Below are positions 1-13,075 of a stretch of 64,000 nucleotides of DNA, piece by piece (the stretch's first letter is position 1; each line of letters begins with the position of its first letter). This DNA comes from Orobanche coerulescens (taxonomy: Eukaryota > Streptophyta > Magnoliopsida > Lamiales > Orobanchaceae). Where the stretch lies: the NCBI GenBank assembly GCA_033398695.1, contig CM065801.1, forward strand, positions 102,169,170-102,233,169, in the 5' to 3' direction. A program made the translations under genes and the position numbers. A model generated the notes under the pieces. It was not told the origin of the DNA and searched no databases. It worked only from the letters and a program-made list of their open reading frames with translations.

Positions 1-921
1 GGCGGGCATAGCCGAAGGACCCTCCAAACAAATCTGTGGACACGCTCGCCCGCCTCAAAGGTTCATCATCCAATAGGATGAACCTGGACAAGGCGATGCA
101 TCCCTACCCCCATCACAACATATACCGTCGAGGGTTGCCATCTAACATGGCGATCCAAGGTATAAAAGTTCTAACAAGCCGCGGACGTGGAGTCGAATAA
201 ACCGACGACGCCCTGTGCAAGGAGTCCTCCAGACCAAGACCGCTCGCCCTTCGTTTAAATACAAGGCGGGCGCAGCCTAACGGAGGACCCTCACAATAAA
301 GTGAGTCGCGAGACAGACCTGCAGGTGGAATGTTCCTCGCACACAAAGACACGGTTATGGAGGTCGGTCCATCGGAGTCCGCGACCGTGCACGGTTCCTC
401 AAGGTCGAAACAATCGGCCTCCCTCGAGGAATCAGCAAAACTGAAGATCGCAAGAAACAAACGAAAGATAGCCCACCAAACATATTATTTTCGTTCCCTT
501 ACTTACGCTAAGTAAACAAAACCAAGGGGCAAAGTGGAGCTATTCATACATGCGATCGGGAGGAAGGAACCATACACGATTGGGTTTGTTCAAACACACA
601 CATGACGATCGATTTTGTTCAAGAAATTTACAAGTAAGAATTTTCAAGTGTACCAATACATTCGGATCTATTCAGACAATTGTGCAAAGTCGAAGTGATG
701 CGGAACATTCAGACAGTCGATCATACAAACAAGGCATCAGGTGCAACACTTGTATAAATTCATATGCAAACATTCAGAAGAGCCGATCGTACATATAAAG
801 AATCAGATGCGAAAAGAAGTATTTTATTCCATTCAAAATGATTGTACGTACAAGCCCGAAGGCCATACAAGGAAAAACTGGAAATTACAAGGAAAGAAAA
901 ACAAAGTGACTTCGGCCTCGC
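1..921. other. Internal region without recognisable gene
   Basis: No protein in either direction resembles a known retrotransposon domain; the short open frames here have unconvincing composition. The stretch lies downstream of the antisense gene's stop, so it may hold that gene's 3' untranslated region and the spacer after the missing pol. Confidence 0.4.
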
Positions 922-3584
922 TCAGGCCACCCCCGACTGGCCTTCGCCTCCTGCAGGCGGATCGACGCGTGCTTCCTCACCGGATTCAGGATAAACAAGT
1001 TTATCTGGCAACGGATACCAACTCAGATCGATCCCTAGGTCGGTGAGGTCAAGGATCGGCAGATAGAAGTTCAGCTGCAAAGGATGCTCAAGCACGTAGG
1101 CTTTGAAGGTTTCCATCAGAGGGCCGACCTCGAGCCCTACCTTCTTGGCAGCACGGATGGCGTCGGCGTAAGCCATGTAATATGCGAACTCGCCGACGTG
1201 CTCCACGTAGAGGTAGGGATCTGTCTCGATCGCCTTCAATTGCTCCTTCAACCCCACGGCCGTCTTGTCCGCATCCGCGAGCTCGGCTACCTTGGCAGCC
1301 AGTTCCCCCTTCGTATTCTCCATCTCGCCGTTTAGCTGGTCTACCACCGCCTTCAGCCCGGTCACCTCCTCTTACGAGGCCGTGTGCAACCGACGAGCAT
1401 CCATCATCTGGTTACGAAACCAATCTGCCACCGCCCGGGACCGGTCAAGCTCCTGCTTCATCCAGTAAAGATCTTGTTTGGCCCGTTTGGCCGTGTCAGT
1501 ATATTCCTTCTCCATGGCGACGATCCGGTCGGCAAACTCGGCATTCTGGTTTCGAGCAGCCTCAATATCCGAATAGAGGCGAGCAGTAGAGGGTCGCCCC
1601 TCATAATCTTTAACAGCTTGGGCGGCCATCGTCGCCGCCTGGAGAGTCAGGGCAAGTGTCGCCTGCATGGCATCTCCAGACGGTCGGCGAGCAATCGCGT
1701 CAAGGTCGATCGTCCAAGCCTTAGGAAGAGAGGAGATGGCCCGGGAGATGTAGGAAGGAACGTCGATGGGTTGGCGCGGGGACTTTCTCGCCAGGAAATC
1801 CAACACCATTGGCGAGGTGTTCGGATCGGCAAGACGGACCCTGCAACACAAACAAAAAACGAAGAAGTTAGTATGCACCCCACACAAGTAGCTTAACTTA
1901 GAAAGATCAAACCAGTCTTACCTCACCGCCAACTCGGGGTCGCGGCCAAAATAGGTCTTGCCCCGTGGAGTCTCAGCATTGGCAATCACCGCAGTCTTCA
2001 AGAAGGCCGTTGAGGCCGAAGACCCCTCCGCCATTGGGACAGCGGAGATAGGTGGTGCAGCAACCGGCACCACCACAATGGACGCCTCCGCAGCGGCAGT
2101 CAGCATGGGCTCCTACGGCCTCTGCCTCTTGCTGTTGCGCTGGAGCTGCTCCTCATCCCGAGCCTCCAGCTCGACGACCGGCACTCTAATAGGTCTCTCC
2201 TCGGGGATAGGATGGGACGTCGTTGCAAGGGCACGACCCGCTTTCTTTCCTTGGTGGAGACGACCCAGAAGACCGGGGTTCGACATTAAAATCTCTCTCG
2301 GGGGCTCGGAGTACCGGGGAATGTGGATCTTTGTCAAAGAATAAATTCGGCCAAGTTAGACATCTATCTCAATCAGACGATCGTCAAGCAGAAAAGAGGA
2401 AGTAAAAATTTATACCTGGAACCTTTAGGTGGTGAGGGAAGCGAAACAATCGAGCACCCAACCAATGAGGTTCATTGTTGACCGTGCGAACGTCGAGGTA
2501 GTTGTCCGTCAAACTGCGGATCCACTCCCAAACGATCAAGAAGTCAAAAGGGAGGTCGCCGATCGCTGGAACAAGGAAGCCTGCAAAAAGGAAACCAAAT
2601 TAGATTAGTCCAAGGTGTATCCGAACAAAGTGAGAGTTAAAACCCTTACTCGGATTCCTCTCCCGAAAACTGGTGGGGATATCCAACTCTTCCTCTGGCT
2701 TATCACTCGACGCCGACCTCCACGCTCCGCCGACCCAGCACCATTTTGCCAGGTCGCCCCGAACTTTGTTCGGCACCCCAAGGACCACCCTACCCATGCA
2801 ACCCTGAATGTGGTAGCTGCCGATCGATCCCTTTTGCGCAGTCAGCTTGAAGAGATAGTTCATTTCCAGTGCAGAAGGTAGACGAAACAACCGATGACCG
2901 CCAAAAAGTGTCAAGGTACTAATAATCTACAGCCAGGCGTTCGGTGTCAACTGGAGCGGCGCCACATTCCAGGCGGACAACAAATATGACACGGCGAACA
3001 GCAATGGGAACCGCAAACCGGCCTCCAGGATCAGTTCATTGACGGCGACCAAACCCTCGGGAGGTTGGTCGGCACGTTCATTCTCCGAGGGCACATATAA
3101 CGAGACATCGGAAGCGATATGGAATTTCGCCCTCAAGCAGCTCAAGTCTTTCCTGGCCGCCGAACTCCGGACTGACCGAGGGTCCATGGGAGCGGTCCGC
3201 AGCCCGGATTGACGTCCACTTCACGGGTTCATAAGGGTGGGCGACCGAGTATGCTCCGAAGTCAAACTGAGGACGTGGTCCAGCAATACCCTCCATAAGT
3301 CCGGAGAACTCCAAAAAGGCCCGGCCAAACACGCTGTTCTGCTCCCAGTACAGCCTCACTGCTTCATCCTCATCCACCCCCGAGCCCCTCTGCCCCGCCG
3401 CCGCCGCCGATCTCGCCGCGTCGGGCTCGTTGAAGAGCTCTTCAACCTCCACGGGTGCGATTCCCGCACGGATGGCCTCGACGGCCGTATCCATGTGAAG
3501 AACCGCGGAGGTTTCCCCCCGGGCAGGCGAAGTCACGGCGGCAGAAGAGCTACCAGCCTCATACGCTTTGGATCCTCCAAACAT
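922..3584 (-). pseudogene. Spliced antisense gene of the Tat-like element, 'putative gypsy-type transposon' domain
   Basis: Four exons fit on the minus strand: about 3584-2650, 2580-2416, 2337-1922 and 1840-922. The intron borders are GT/AG: donor GTAAGG at 2649 with acceptor TTTTTGCAG before 2580, and donor GTAAGA at 1921 with acceptor GTTGCAG before 1840; the middle acceptor is weak. Exon 1 encodes a core with AGLRFPL, QLTPNAW and PPEG, the signature of the Pfam family called putative gypsy type transposon (PF04195). The last exon is a charged, probably coiled-coil region. Breaks are a frameshift near 3180, TAG at 2927-2929, TAG at 2113-2115 and TAA at 1372-1374. The function of the family is unknown. 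It is transcribed towards pol and away from the LTR. Confidence 0.65.
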
Positions 3585-3696
3585 GTTTCGAAGAGTAAAG
3601 GGGGGGAGAGAATTTTTGATTCTTACCTAGAAATAAAGTCGATCAGCGCAAAAAGCTTCAAATAATTTCGGCAGAGTCTTCGTCTAAAGGCAAGGG

Positions 3697-3737
3697 CATA
3701 TATAGAGTTGAACTGAAGTGGCCCTAACCCTTTTATA
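3697..3737 (-). promoter_or_regulatory. Antisense TATA boxes upstream of the Tat-like antisense gene
   Basis: On the minus strand TATAAAA (plus 3731-3737) and a second CTATATATGCC (about 3697-3706) lie 110-150 bp before the ATG at 3584. A GTAAGAA donor-like site follows CTAG near 3630. The gene therefore appears to have its own promoter rather than using the LTR. Confidence 0.45.
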
Positions 3738-3782
3738 GGCGAGAACAGGGACCTCTGTGCAAATAGACGGAATCCCGGGGGC

Positions 3783-4994
3783 TGAAGTGCAACCGTCGGA
3801 GGGGGGGGCACATTAAATCTAGCCCTCGAAACCATGTACGTGTTGTTTCGAGGGCACGCCTGGCGAACAAGTCTGACAAAAACTGTCGGACTACCCCAAC
3901 GGGAGCGCGACGCGTGTCCCTGCGATGCTTCGAGAGCCCGCCTCCACTTCCCGCTATTTCCAGCGCATAAGGAGATCATCCGAAGTCAAAAGGCGATGAT
4001 CGTCCTTGTCATAAACATATGGGTCAATCGTCTAAAACAGGCGATCGCCAACAGTGCCACCTCACCCCACGTCTTCAACATCGGAGCGAGCTGGGGGGCA
4101 ATTATTGTGCGGCGATTTATACGCCTGGATGGCGATCGGCATAATGGTCAAAAGCCAGCCAAAGAAGACAGATGTTGGGTAAGCGCCTAGCGGTCGGCAT
4201 CCAAGGCGATCGTCTATTGGCATCTGGCGATCGCCTATAATGTCCGACCGTAGGCGATCGTCCCGTGCCACGTATGAATCCGGCACCTGTTAGAGTCTTC
4301 GGAGACCGAAGACTCGGATGAAGACCCACGTGCAGATCCACAAAAGGAGCCAAAAGATAAGGCCTTTTGACCCCAGTCTATCACCACCTTCACACCTACC
4401 GACACGACCGCCGAAAGGTACAAAGTGGGTCCTCCCCAGACAGCGACTCGGGACGCGTGCGAATTCCTCATTGGCTCGCACATCTGGCTGCCAGCAGCAG
4501 CCTCGAGCTTTAAGGAAACAGTCCCACGTGATGGGACGATCGCCCACCTTATTCTAATATAGAAAACGGCGGTCGCCAGCGATGGACATGGAGGACCTAG
4601 CGACCTCTTCTCCTATAAATAGAAGGCCTCCAGCAGTGGCCAAAAGACAGAAAAATCGATTCACGAGGACATACAGACGGTGAAATCAATCCATTCACAA
4701 ACACAGAATACCAAAAGCAAGAACTCACAGAACTTCATATCTGGTTCTTCCGACAATCTTCACGCTCAATAGCTAAGATAACTAGAGACTTTACACTCAT
4801 TGTAATTGCACTCTAACATTAATATTTGTACTCCAAAGTATTTGTATTAATAACATCTCGCGAGAGCATTCAAGCCCGGGACTAACAACCCCGGCAGATC
4901 TTGCGTTATTTACTTTCCCACGGAAGTGTTCTCGCATTTGTTTGTTACTCGACCATTCCAGCAATATCATCTCCGGTTAATATTTTGGGTAACA
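3783..4994 (+). repeat. 3' LTR of the Tat-like element
   Basis: A TATAAATAG box at 4614-4622 is followed by a leader-like stretch, A/T-rich possible polyadenylation sequence (4800-4855) and a U5-like region ending in GTAACA at 4994. The left edge is uncertain: it is set just after the purine tract CCCGGGGGC, but a start at TGTTA (4288) would give a perfect TGTTA/TAACA terminal pair with no purine tract before it. Protease homology of the interrupted Tekay element begins immediately to the right. Confidence 0.45.
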
Positions 4995-4997
4995 ACA

Positions 4998-7900
4998 GCG
5001 TCCATAAGCGAATAGTGACCGTCACATCTGATGTTGGCGTCGAGTGTATTTTTCAGGGTGATAATCCCAATCATTCCGGGAGAGTCATCCGTGCTATAAA
5101 GGCAATGAAACTACTGAAACATAGGTGTGTTGCTTATTAGTGTTACATAACCAAGACAATCGATCGACCAGTCGAATTGGCCGATATTCCGGTAGTTCGA
5201 GACTACCCAAATGTATTTCCAGATGAGCTGCCAGGATTACCCCCACAACGAGAGGTAGAATTCACCATTGATTTGGAGCCAGGGACGTCCCCGCTTTCGA
5301 AAGCACCATATCGTATGACACCGACCGAGATGCAGGGGTTGAAGAGCCAGCTTGAGGAGTTGACTGAGAAAGGCTATATTACACCTAGTGCATCCCCTTG
5401 GGGAGCGCCAATGTTATTTATACGGAAGAAAGATGGATCATTGTGTTTGTATATCGACAATCGTGAGATATACAAAGTAACAATCAAGAACAAGTATCCA
5501 TTACCTCGTATCGATGAATTTTTGGATCACCTCCAGGGAGCCGCTATATTTTCCAAGATTGACTTGGGATCCGGGTACCACCAATTGCGGATTCGAGAGT
5601 CTGACATTCCGAAGACAGCTTTTCGCACTTGCTATGGGTATTATGAGTTCGTTGTCATGCCATTCAGACTGACTAATGCACCAGTAGTGTTCATGGAGTT
5701 GATGGATCGGGTTTTATTAATTATTTGGATCGTTTTGTAGTTGTTTTTATTGACGACATTCTGATTTACTCTCGTGACCATGAAGAGCATGAGTGTCACC
5801 TCCGCCAGGTTCTCGATGCGTTACGGTGAGAAGAACTCTATGGAAAATTTTCTAAGTGTGAATTCTGGATGCCTGAAGTTATTTTTCTTGGACATGTAAT
5901 ATCAGCAGATGGAGTGAGAGTAGACCCACAGAAGACAGAAGCCATCCGAGACTAGCTACCACCAAATAACGTGAAGGAAGTTCGTAGTTTTCTGGGTCTA
6001 GCAGGCTATTACCGACGGTTCGTGGAAGGTTTTTCCAAAATTGCTCAACCGATGACTAGTCTATTGAGGAAAGATAAGAAATATTTGTGGTCGGAAGCAT
6101 GTCAGAAAAGTTTTGATGAACTCAAGAGTCGATTAATTTCAGCACCTATTTTGGTTCTACCTAAAGGAACGGAAGGATTCGTGGTATATAGTGATGCATC
6201 GAGACAGGGCCTTGGCTGCGTATTAATGCAGAATAGGAAAGTGGTCGCCTATGCATCTAGACAGTTGTTACCTTACAAGGTCAACTACCCGACCCATGAT
6301 TTGGAGTTGGTAGCCGTGGTGTTTGCTTTAAAAATCTGGCGCCACTATCTGTATGGAGTTACCTGTCAGATTTTTACGGACCACAAGGGCCTGAAGTACA
6401 TTTTTACTCAGAAGGATTTGAATATGAGTCGGAGGAAGTGGCTAGAGCTAATCAAAGACTATGACATCGAGATCCTTTATCATTCGGGCAAGGCAAATGT
6501 GGTTGCCTATGACTTGAGTTGTAAAACCGTACAGGAGCAGATACTTGCCTGCTTGACCACACAGAGAGAATTGCATTTAGAGTTCATGAGACCGAAGATT
6601 TAGGTCTGGTTACAGCGCATTCAGGGACAACTTTGCACGCTTGAGATTTCGTCGTCCCTTGATGATATGGTCAGGATGAAATAGATGACGAACCCATTCT
6701 TATCTAGAATTCGGGGAGAAATATATCAGGGGAAAACACCTGGATTTGTGGTTCATGAGGACAGACTGATATGCTTCAAAAATCGAGTATGTGTACCAGC
6801 GGATGAAGAGTTGAGGAATACTATTCTAAAGGAGGCTCATACTACCCCGTATTCCATACACCCGGGATCGGACAAAATGTATAAGGATTTGAAGGCATAT
6901 TATTGGTGGGGTAACATGAAACGGGAAGTTGCAGAATTTGTTTCGAGGTGTTTGACCTGTCAGCAAGTCAAGATTGAGCATTAGCGACCAGCGGGCATGT
7001 TGAAGCCACTCCCGATTCCCGAGTGGAAGTGGGAAGACATATCGATGGATTTTATTACTAGCTTGCCGACGAGCCATAGAGGCATGAATACGATTTGGGT
7101 GATTGTGAATTGACTGACCAAATCAGCCCACTTCGTGGAGATTAAGGATATGTGGGGTCTTGAGAGGTCAGACCAGTTATTCATTAAAGAGATTGTGAGG
7201 CTTCATAGTACCCCCAAGAGTATTGTATCAGATCGGGATGGACGGTTCGTGTCACACTTGTGGAAGGCAGTTGATCGTGCATTGGATACCCAGTTGAACT
7301 TCAGTACAGAATTTCATCCTCAGACCAACGGTCAGTCTGAGAGGACTATTCAAACTCTGGAGGATATGTTGAGGGCGTGTGCTCTCGATTGGAAGTACGA
7401 TTGGGAAGCCCAACTACCGTTGTTAGAATTCACATATAATAACATTTGGCACACCTAGATCAAGATGGCACCTTATGAGGCATTGTATGCCATCGTTGTA
7501 GGTCCCCTCTGTGTTGGGATGACTTGTCTGAATCCATTAGTACGGAGCCTGATATGTTGTTAGCAGGCCGCGAGAAGATTACTCTGATTAAGAGTCGTTT
7601 ATTAACGGCTTAGATCCACCAGAAATCGTATGCAGATAATCGTCGGCGACCACTCGAGTTTGAGGTTTGTGATCATGTACTATTAAAAGTGTCCCCTACT
7701 CGAGGTGTTTTCCGCTTTGGGAAGAAAGGCAAGCTGAGCCTCAGGCATATTGGTCCGTTTGAGATTTTAGATCGTGTAGGCGACCTAGCCTATCGTTTGG
7801 CGTTACCACCAGTTTTGAGTCGAATTCACAACGTATTCCATGTATCCCAGTTGAGGAAGTATCTTTCTAACCCGAGCCACATTATTCGATTCGACGAGGT

Positions 7901-8087
7901 CGAGATAGCCGATAACCATTCATATGAAGAAGATCATGTGCTGATACTTGAGAGGAGAGTCAAACAGTTGAGGAACAAGGCAATCCCCTTATTGAAGATT
8001 CAATGGTCAAGACACGGGATCGAGGAGGCTACATGGGAAACTGAGGATAGTGTGCGAGAGAGATACCCCGAGTTGTTTACCCCTTAG
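4998..8087 (+). pseudogene. pol: Gypsy element 1 pol (protease end, RT, RNase H, integrase, chromodomain)
   Basis: The protease tail is followed by RT (from about 5177) with the catalytic FIDD at about 5748. RNase H (about 6190-6530) has YSDAS, LEL and FTDH, but its final ADALSR block reads AYDLSC. Integrase follows, with an HHCC zinc domain (about 6838-6975) and D, D, E residues in SMDF (about 7045), SDRDG (about 7230) and SERT (about 7340). It ends with a chromodomain (about 7960-8085, KIQWSRHG and EATWE), which defines the Tekay/Del type. Breaks: a stop at 5137-5139, a frameshift near 5718, TGA 5827, TAG 5953, TAG 6601, further stops near 6682, 6982 and 7111, TAG near 7456, a frameshift near 7500 and TAG near 7609. 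It is decayed beyond function. Confidence 0.9.
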
Positions 8088-8091
8088 TTTC

Positions 8092-8121
8092 GGGACGAAA
8101 CTCCTTTTAAGGGGGGGAGTA
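8092..8121 (+). other. Polypurine tract of gypsy element 1
   Basis: AAGGGGGGGAGTA directly precedes the LTR start TGTAATACCC at 8122. Upstream, GGGACGAAACT is shared with the same place in gypsy elements 2 and 3. Polypurine tracts prime plus-strand DNA synthesis. Confidence 0.85.
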
Positions 8122-10974
8122 TGTAATACCCACCTAAACTCTCGTCTTTACTATTGTGTTCTTCGATTAGATCGAGCATTGTCATACCGTATCTGTGTCT
8201 ATTGTAATGAATATATTGATGAATTATGTTAAACTGAAATTTCTGTCGTTTGTACTATAGTTGATTGTGAGATGTTATTGCGAGAATTTCATTTTTTACT
8301 TGTTGTTGCCTTAGCGTATGTTAGCTTGTTATATTTACGTATGCTATGTATGTAGCATTACGTACGTAACTCTCCTAGGCTAACGTACGTAATTCGGTGT
8401 ATCTATCAACAACTCGGCTTTCGGTGGGTGGGACCGAGCGTGGGTAGGTGGTCGGGAATCGATCGTGACAGCCTAGTCAACAGCCATTACGTACATAATG
8501 ACCCTGCCTTAGCGTACATAATGTACTAGAGCCTTACGTACATCTATTTTGGTAACGCATGTAGGAACATGTGTATTTTGAGTCAGTAACATATGAGAAT
8601 CTTTTACGTACGTAATAGTCATAAGTTTACGTACTTAATGTTTATAACGTACGTTAATTATTATCTATAGCGTATGCAATGCTGAATTCGGGTTACAAAA
8701 GTATGGGTTGCCTTTCATTTCTGCACGACTCTATTCCATCCTCCATTTCTCAAAACCGATCCCCTGCCCCCTTATATCATATTATTGCCCTCCAATCTCA
8801 TGTTAGAGCTACAAAACTTGGATTATAGCTTGGTAACTAGAAGCTAGGAGCGTGTTCTTGGAAGATTTGGTGCTATTCTTCATCCTTTTCTTGAGGTTGG
8901 TTATCTTACTCTTGTTGTTTCATATGATCGTTGATGTTAGTAGTAGAATAACCTGGTTGATGAACATTGAAGTTATGTGCAAATTTAGTTTGGAACATGA
9001 TAATATTGTTAGAACCATTCCTTGAATGATTGATGAAGTTGTGGAATAACATGTTCAATATAGAACCCTTAGGTAATCATGTTAAAATTAGGAGATTAGA
9101 GTTATGAATATGTTCATAATTGTTAGTAGGATCCTATGATGTTATAGCCATATATTGGAGAAGGTTTAACAACTCATTGGAAATAATTTTATGATGTCTT
9201 TAGAGTTTCGAAAACCCTCAATGATATAATTATGTTTTGAACAAATTTTTAAGGGATGATAATGGATTATGAAGAATACAAGTATAACCTTTATATATTT
9301 AAGATAATTAGGTGTGTTGATAACTAAAGAAGGTGTTAATCACTACATTAATATGTTGATAGTGTTTGTAGGATGATTATAACAATTATGGGTGATAACG
9401 ATGCGGTAGAATTAATGGCCGAATACTATTACGTTGATCCTCGTGTATTAGGATGACGTAAATCAGGATGATGTTCTTATTATGCTTAAAACTTAAAGTT
9501 ATTATTTCATTTCCGGATTGGCTTAACGTAATCATTGGAAAGAAGATGAAGAATGTAAAGAAACACAAACTTTTAACATGTTCAACATTAATCGGAAGCG
9601 TTGATGGATTGAGAGTGTGTTTAATCGTCATAGTATTACATTGATAATGTTGTTGACTTCAAATTCTTGTCATTAATGTTAGAATATATGGATGAATCTA
9701 ATAAACTTGGTATATGATAATTCACAATTGGAGCATTAGAATGTTCAATAGAATAGTTGAACTATTCGAGTAAAATTACGAATATTGTTTCTATGAATTA
9801 ATACCATTATCGTACGAATGTGTTGTTGAATGAATAATGTTTCATTAAAGGTTGCTTGTTCAAGTGAGTATTGTTGGATGAAGATACCGTTCGTTTGTTC
9901 GTTCAAAGAAGGATTATTTATCTACGGAATTGAGGCAAGTTATCTTGCTTGGTTATAATGATGGTTGAATTCTGGTGATTATTATGCGTTTCGTGTATAT
10001 GAAATGTTCTGTGAATCTATGATTCATGATGTGGTGATGTTTTTGATCATGTTATTGTTTGTGGCGGGATTGTATTCCCAAACTTATCGCCCTTGTTACC
10101 GTTGGTCTCGTTGAGCTTGTCTTCACTTCGGTGAGTTGTTCGATTTTTTGATAAAGGTGTAATTCGTTGAGTTGTCATGTTGCATCGTGACATCTCTGGA
10201 GTCATATCTGCGTGCCGATTGGTTATGTGTAGGATTTTTAGACGGTAACTTGATGGTCATGCGTGGATATTTCTGCATTAGATCGTGCACACGAGATGTA
10301 GTTCGTGAGGTTAATTAGGTAAATCGTCCCACATATATTCTGGATTCCGTATACGGGATGGACATGTGCACGGACACATTTCCGGATCGAGCGTACTGTG
10401 ACGTCCGTCTTGAGCCATATTATTTGGTCGTTCGTATGTTGGATATGTTCAACAGTTTGGATTGACTTTTTATATGCCTGCGGGGTATATTCAGTAGTCG
10501 GTTGTTTCTTTGAAATCCGTATGTATATGAATTGTATAATGCCAAGAGAATTATTATCATGTATGGCTGACCCTGTGTTGGGCGAAATACTTGTATTTCA
10601 GGGCGAGGAAAAGGCAAGGCACAGGAAGAGCACGATGGCGGCGAAGGATTTTGAAGGATGCTAATTCGGGGGGCCCGAGTCTTTTGATGTTCGATTATGT
10701 CTTACCGTGATTTTTCATTTTATTTTATTTCGGATGAATGTATTGTAATTTGTAAGCTATTTTCCATCTTCATATGGTCTATACCGAATTTGGATCCTAT
10801 GTATGGTTGCGTGAGTTGATATATGTATGATTTATACTCCACATCGGGGTTTTGATTAATATTGTGGTTCGGTACCACATTGATGGCATGTTAAAGTTCA
10901 CGTTGTGATATCGCCTGGTGGCTCCCGGTGTGGGTCCACGGCACTGTAATAGCCGCCGTTTTCGGGGTGTTACA
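8122..10974 (+). repeat. 3' LTR of gypsy element 1
   Basis: The LTR runs from TGTAATACCC after the polypurine tract to GTGTTACA before copia integrase; 2853 bp, in the usual long range for Tekay elements. A TATA-like TTATATCAT at about 8770 follows the palindrome cluster of 8310-8680. The rest (8800-10950) is non-coding, and its short open frames show no known domain. Confidence 0.85.
8310..8680 (+). repeat. Cluster of TTACGTACGTAA-type inverted repeats in LTR 1
   Basis: Roughly ten exact or decayed copies are scattered over 370 bp, for example at 8358-8369, 8381-8392 and 8603-8614. Each has arms TTACG/CGTAA or TAGCG around two bases. The cluster lies just upstream of the TATA-like site. The other gypsy LTRs here have equivalent clusters. 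Confidence 0.7.
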
Positions 10975-13075
10975 GAAGAAAGCTGCCAGGTCAATGATTG
11001 CTGAAACTGACCTGCCAAAGAGGTTCTGGGCTGAAGCTGTCAACACAGCTTGCCATACTCAGAATAGGAGTATGATTGTAGGGAGACATGGCAAAACTCC
11101 CTATGAGATTTGGATGGCAGAACACCAACTGTTGCTTACTTTCATATATTTGGTTGTAAGTATTTCATCCACAATAATAGTAAAACCCAACTGAATGCCT
11201 TTGATGTTAAAACTGATGATGGTCTCTTTATGGGACACTCACAAATAAGCAAGGCATACAAAGTTTTTAATAAAAGAACATTGGTTGTGGAAGAAACACA
11301 TCATGTTGTGTTTGATGAGTCAACTGTTGAGTACAGGAAACAGGTGGAATTAATTGAGAAAAAGCTCAAATCCGCCACCCTAGAAGAAGTTATCATTCAT
11401 GACACATGAATGATGGACTCAACTGCAGATCAGTCTGAAGACCCAACTGCAGATCAGATAGGATCTCAAAACCCAGTTGATCCAATTGCAGCTGACAAAT
11501 TCACACCTGCAGAGCAGTCAGGATCCCCATCTGCAGATGACAAGACCATAGCTGATCCAGTTGCAATTCAAGAAGGCCAGAATCAAGCTGATACAGAGAA
11601 AGAAGAAATCCATCAAAGCAACTCAACAGGGGGAACAAACACTGGAGATGATAGGCAACTCAACAAGAAAGTCATATGTACTAAATGGGTGTACAAAAAC
11701 AAATGTGATGAAGATGGAGCAATTGTTAGGAATAAAGCCAGACTTATTGCAAAAGGATATGCTCAGTGTGAAGGAATAGATTTTGATGAAACTTATGGAC
11801 CTGTAGCAAGATTGGAAGCTATCAGACTATTCCTTGCATATGCATCATTCAAGGATATTGAAGTCTACCAAATAGATGTAAACAGTGCATTCCTCAATGG
11901 AGTACTAGAAGAAGAAGTCTATGTGGAGCAACCCCCCGGATTTGTCAAAGGAGACAAGGTATACAAGCTTTTGAAAGCTCTATATAGACTCAAGCAAGAA
12001 CCAAGAGCATGGTATGAGACACTATCTGTGTTTCTGGAGAAGAATGGATTCAGCAAAGGGAAGATGGACAAGACCCTATTTAGAGTCGAACATGAAGACC
12101 ATATATTACTTGTTCAAATATATGTGGATGATATCATATTTGGCTCAACCAGACCTGATCTATGTGAAATCTCAAGCCTCATGCAAGGAAAATTTGAGAT
12201 GAGTATGATGGGCAAACTAAACTTCTTTCTTGGTTTGCAATTCACGCAAATGGACAATGGAATCTTCATCAATCAAGCTAAGTACACAAGGGAACTAATT
12301 AAAAGATTTGGCATGGATTCAGCCAAACCAGCAAGAGTACCAATGAGCACATCCCTATACCTTGATCCAGATGGATCCAACTCACTACAGAGGACTTGTT
12401 GGATCACTTTTATACCTCACTGCAAGCAGACCTGACATTTCATATGCAGTGGGAGTATGTGCAAGATTTCTGTCAAAGCCGAAGCAGTCTCACCAGGAAG
12501 CAGCTAAGAGAATAATCAGATACCTTAAGTCCACAATCAATGTTGGTTTATGGTATCCCAAGGATGAAAACTTCAAACTCTGAGGATACTCAGATGCAGA
12601 TTTTGCAGGATGTAAGATTGACAGGAAAAGCACCAGTAGAACGTGCCAATTCCTAGGAACCAGACTCATATCATGGTTCAGCAAGAAGCAGGTATCCAAC
12701 TCAATTTCCACAACCGAGTCAAAATACCAAGCTGCAGGCAGCTGTTGTGCACAAATTATATAGATCAGACAACAGCTAAGGGACTACAACATCACTGCAA
12801 ATGAAGTTCCAATTTGGTGTGACAACAATAGTGCAATAGTAATAACAAACAATCCTGTATTGTACTCAAGAACAAAGCACATAGACATCAAACATCATTT
12901 CATCAGAGACCATGTACTAAACAAGAGACTAAGAGTGGAAAAAGTCAACATAGAGTACCAAATTGATGACATATTCACAAAACCTTTACCAGAAGAAAGG
13001 TTTCTGGAGCTAAGTAGGGAACTTAGACTACTATATTGGGAACCTAGTACAGACGAGAAAAGTTATATGATCTGA
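10975..13075 (+). pseudogene. pol: Copia A pol (integrase end, RT, RNase H)
   Basis: The fragment starts inside integrase at the gypsy 1 insertion point (SMIAETDLPKRFWAEA). RT has the intact motif [10 protein letters not shown] (catalytic Asp) and YVDDIIFGS (about 12120). RNase H has DADFAGCK, TTESKY, WCDNNSA and the DIFTKPL end. Breaks: a frameshift near 11130, TGA 11407-11409, a frameshift near 12385, TGA near 12581 and TAG 12761-12763. Compared with copia B, about 245 bp near 11655 is missing, which removes the start of RT. It is inactive. Confidence 0.9.

Larger units (their letters stand above)
1..4994 (+). mobile_element. 3' part of a Tat-like Ty3/gypsy element
   Basis: This is read as the 3' end of a plus-strand gypsy element whose gag-pol lies left of the window. 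The order is an internal region (1-921) with no convincing coding, an antisense spliced gene (922-3584, minus), a purine-rich stretch near 3772-3795, and an LTR with a plus-strand TATA box. Extra antisense ORFs between pol and the 3' LTR are known in the Tat lineage, and that is the basis for the assignment. The right edge is placed where protease homology of the flanking Tekay element resumes, about 4995. No TSD can be tested because the left end is missing. A separate minus-strand element is possible but fits the LTR signals less well. Confidence 0.55.
4995..10974 (+). mobile_element. Gypsy element 1, Tekay/Del-like (right part)
   Basis: Visible parts are the protease end, reverse transcriptase, RNase H, integrase with chromodomain, a polypurine tract and a 2853-bp 3' LTR. 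The 5' LTR, gag and most of protease are left of the window, beyond the Tat-like insertion. The right border is exact: the LTR ends GTGTTACA at 10974, and from 10975 the sequence is copia integrase. The expected TSD is GAAGA (10975-10979); its partner is off-window. Confidence 0.85.

Noticed and set aside
113..460. 115-codon minus-strand frame
   Set aside because: No known domain, and it lies beyond the end of the antisense gene; composition does not suggest a real protein.
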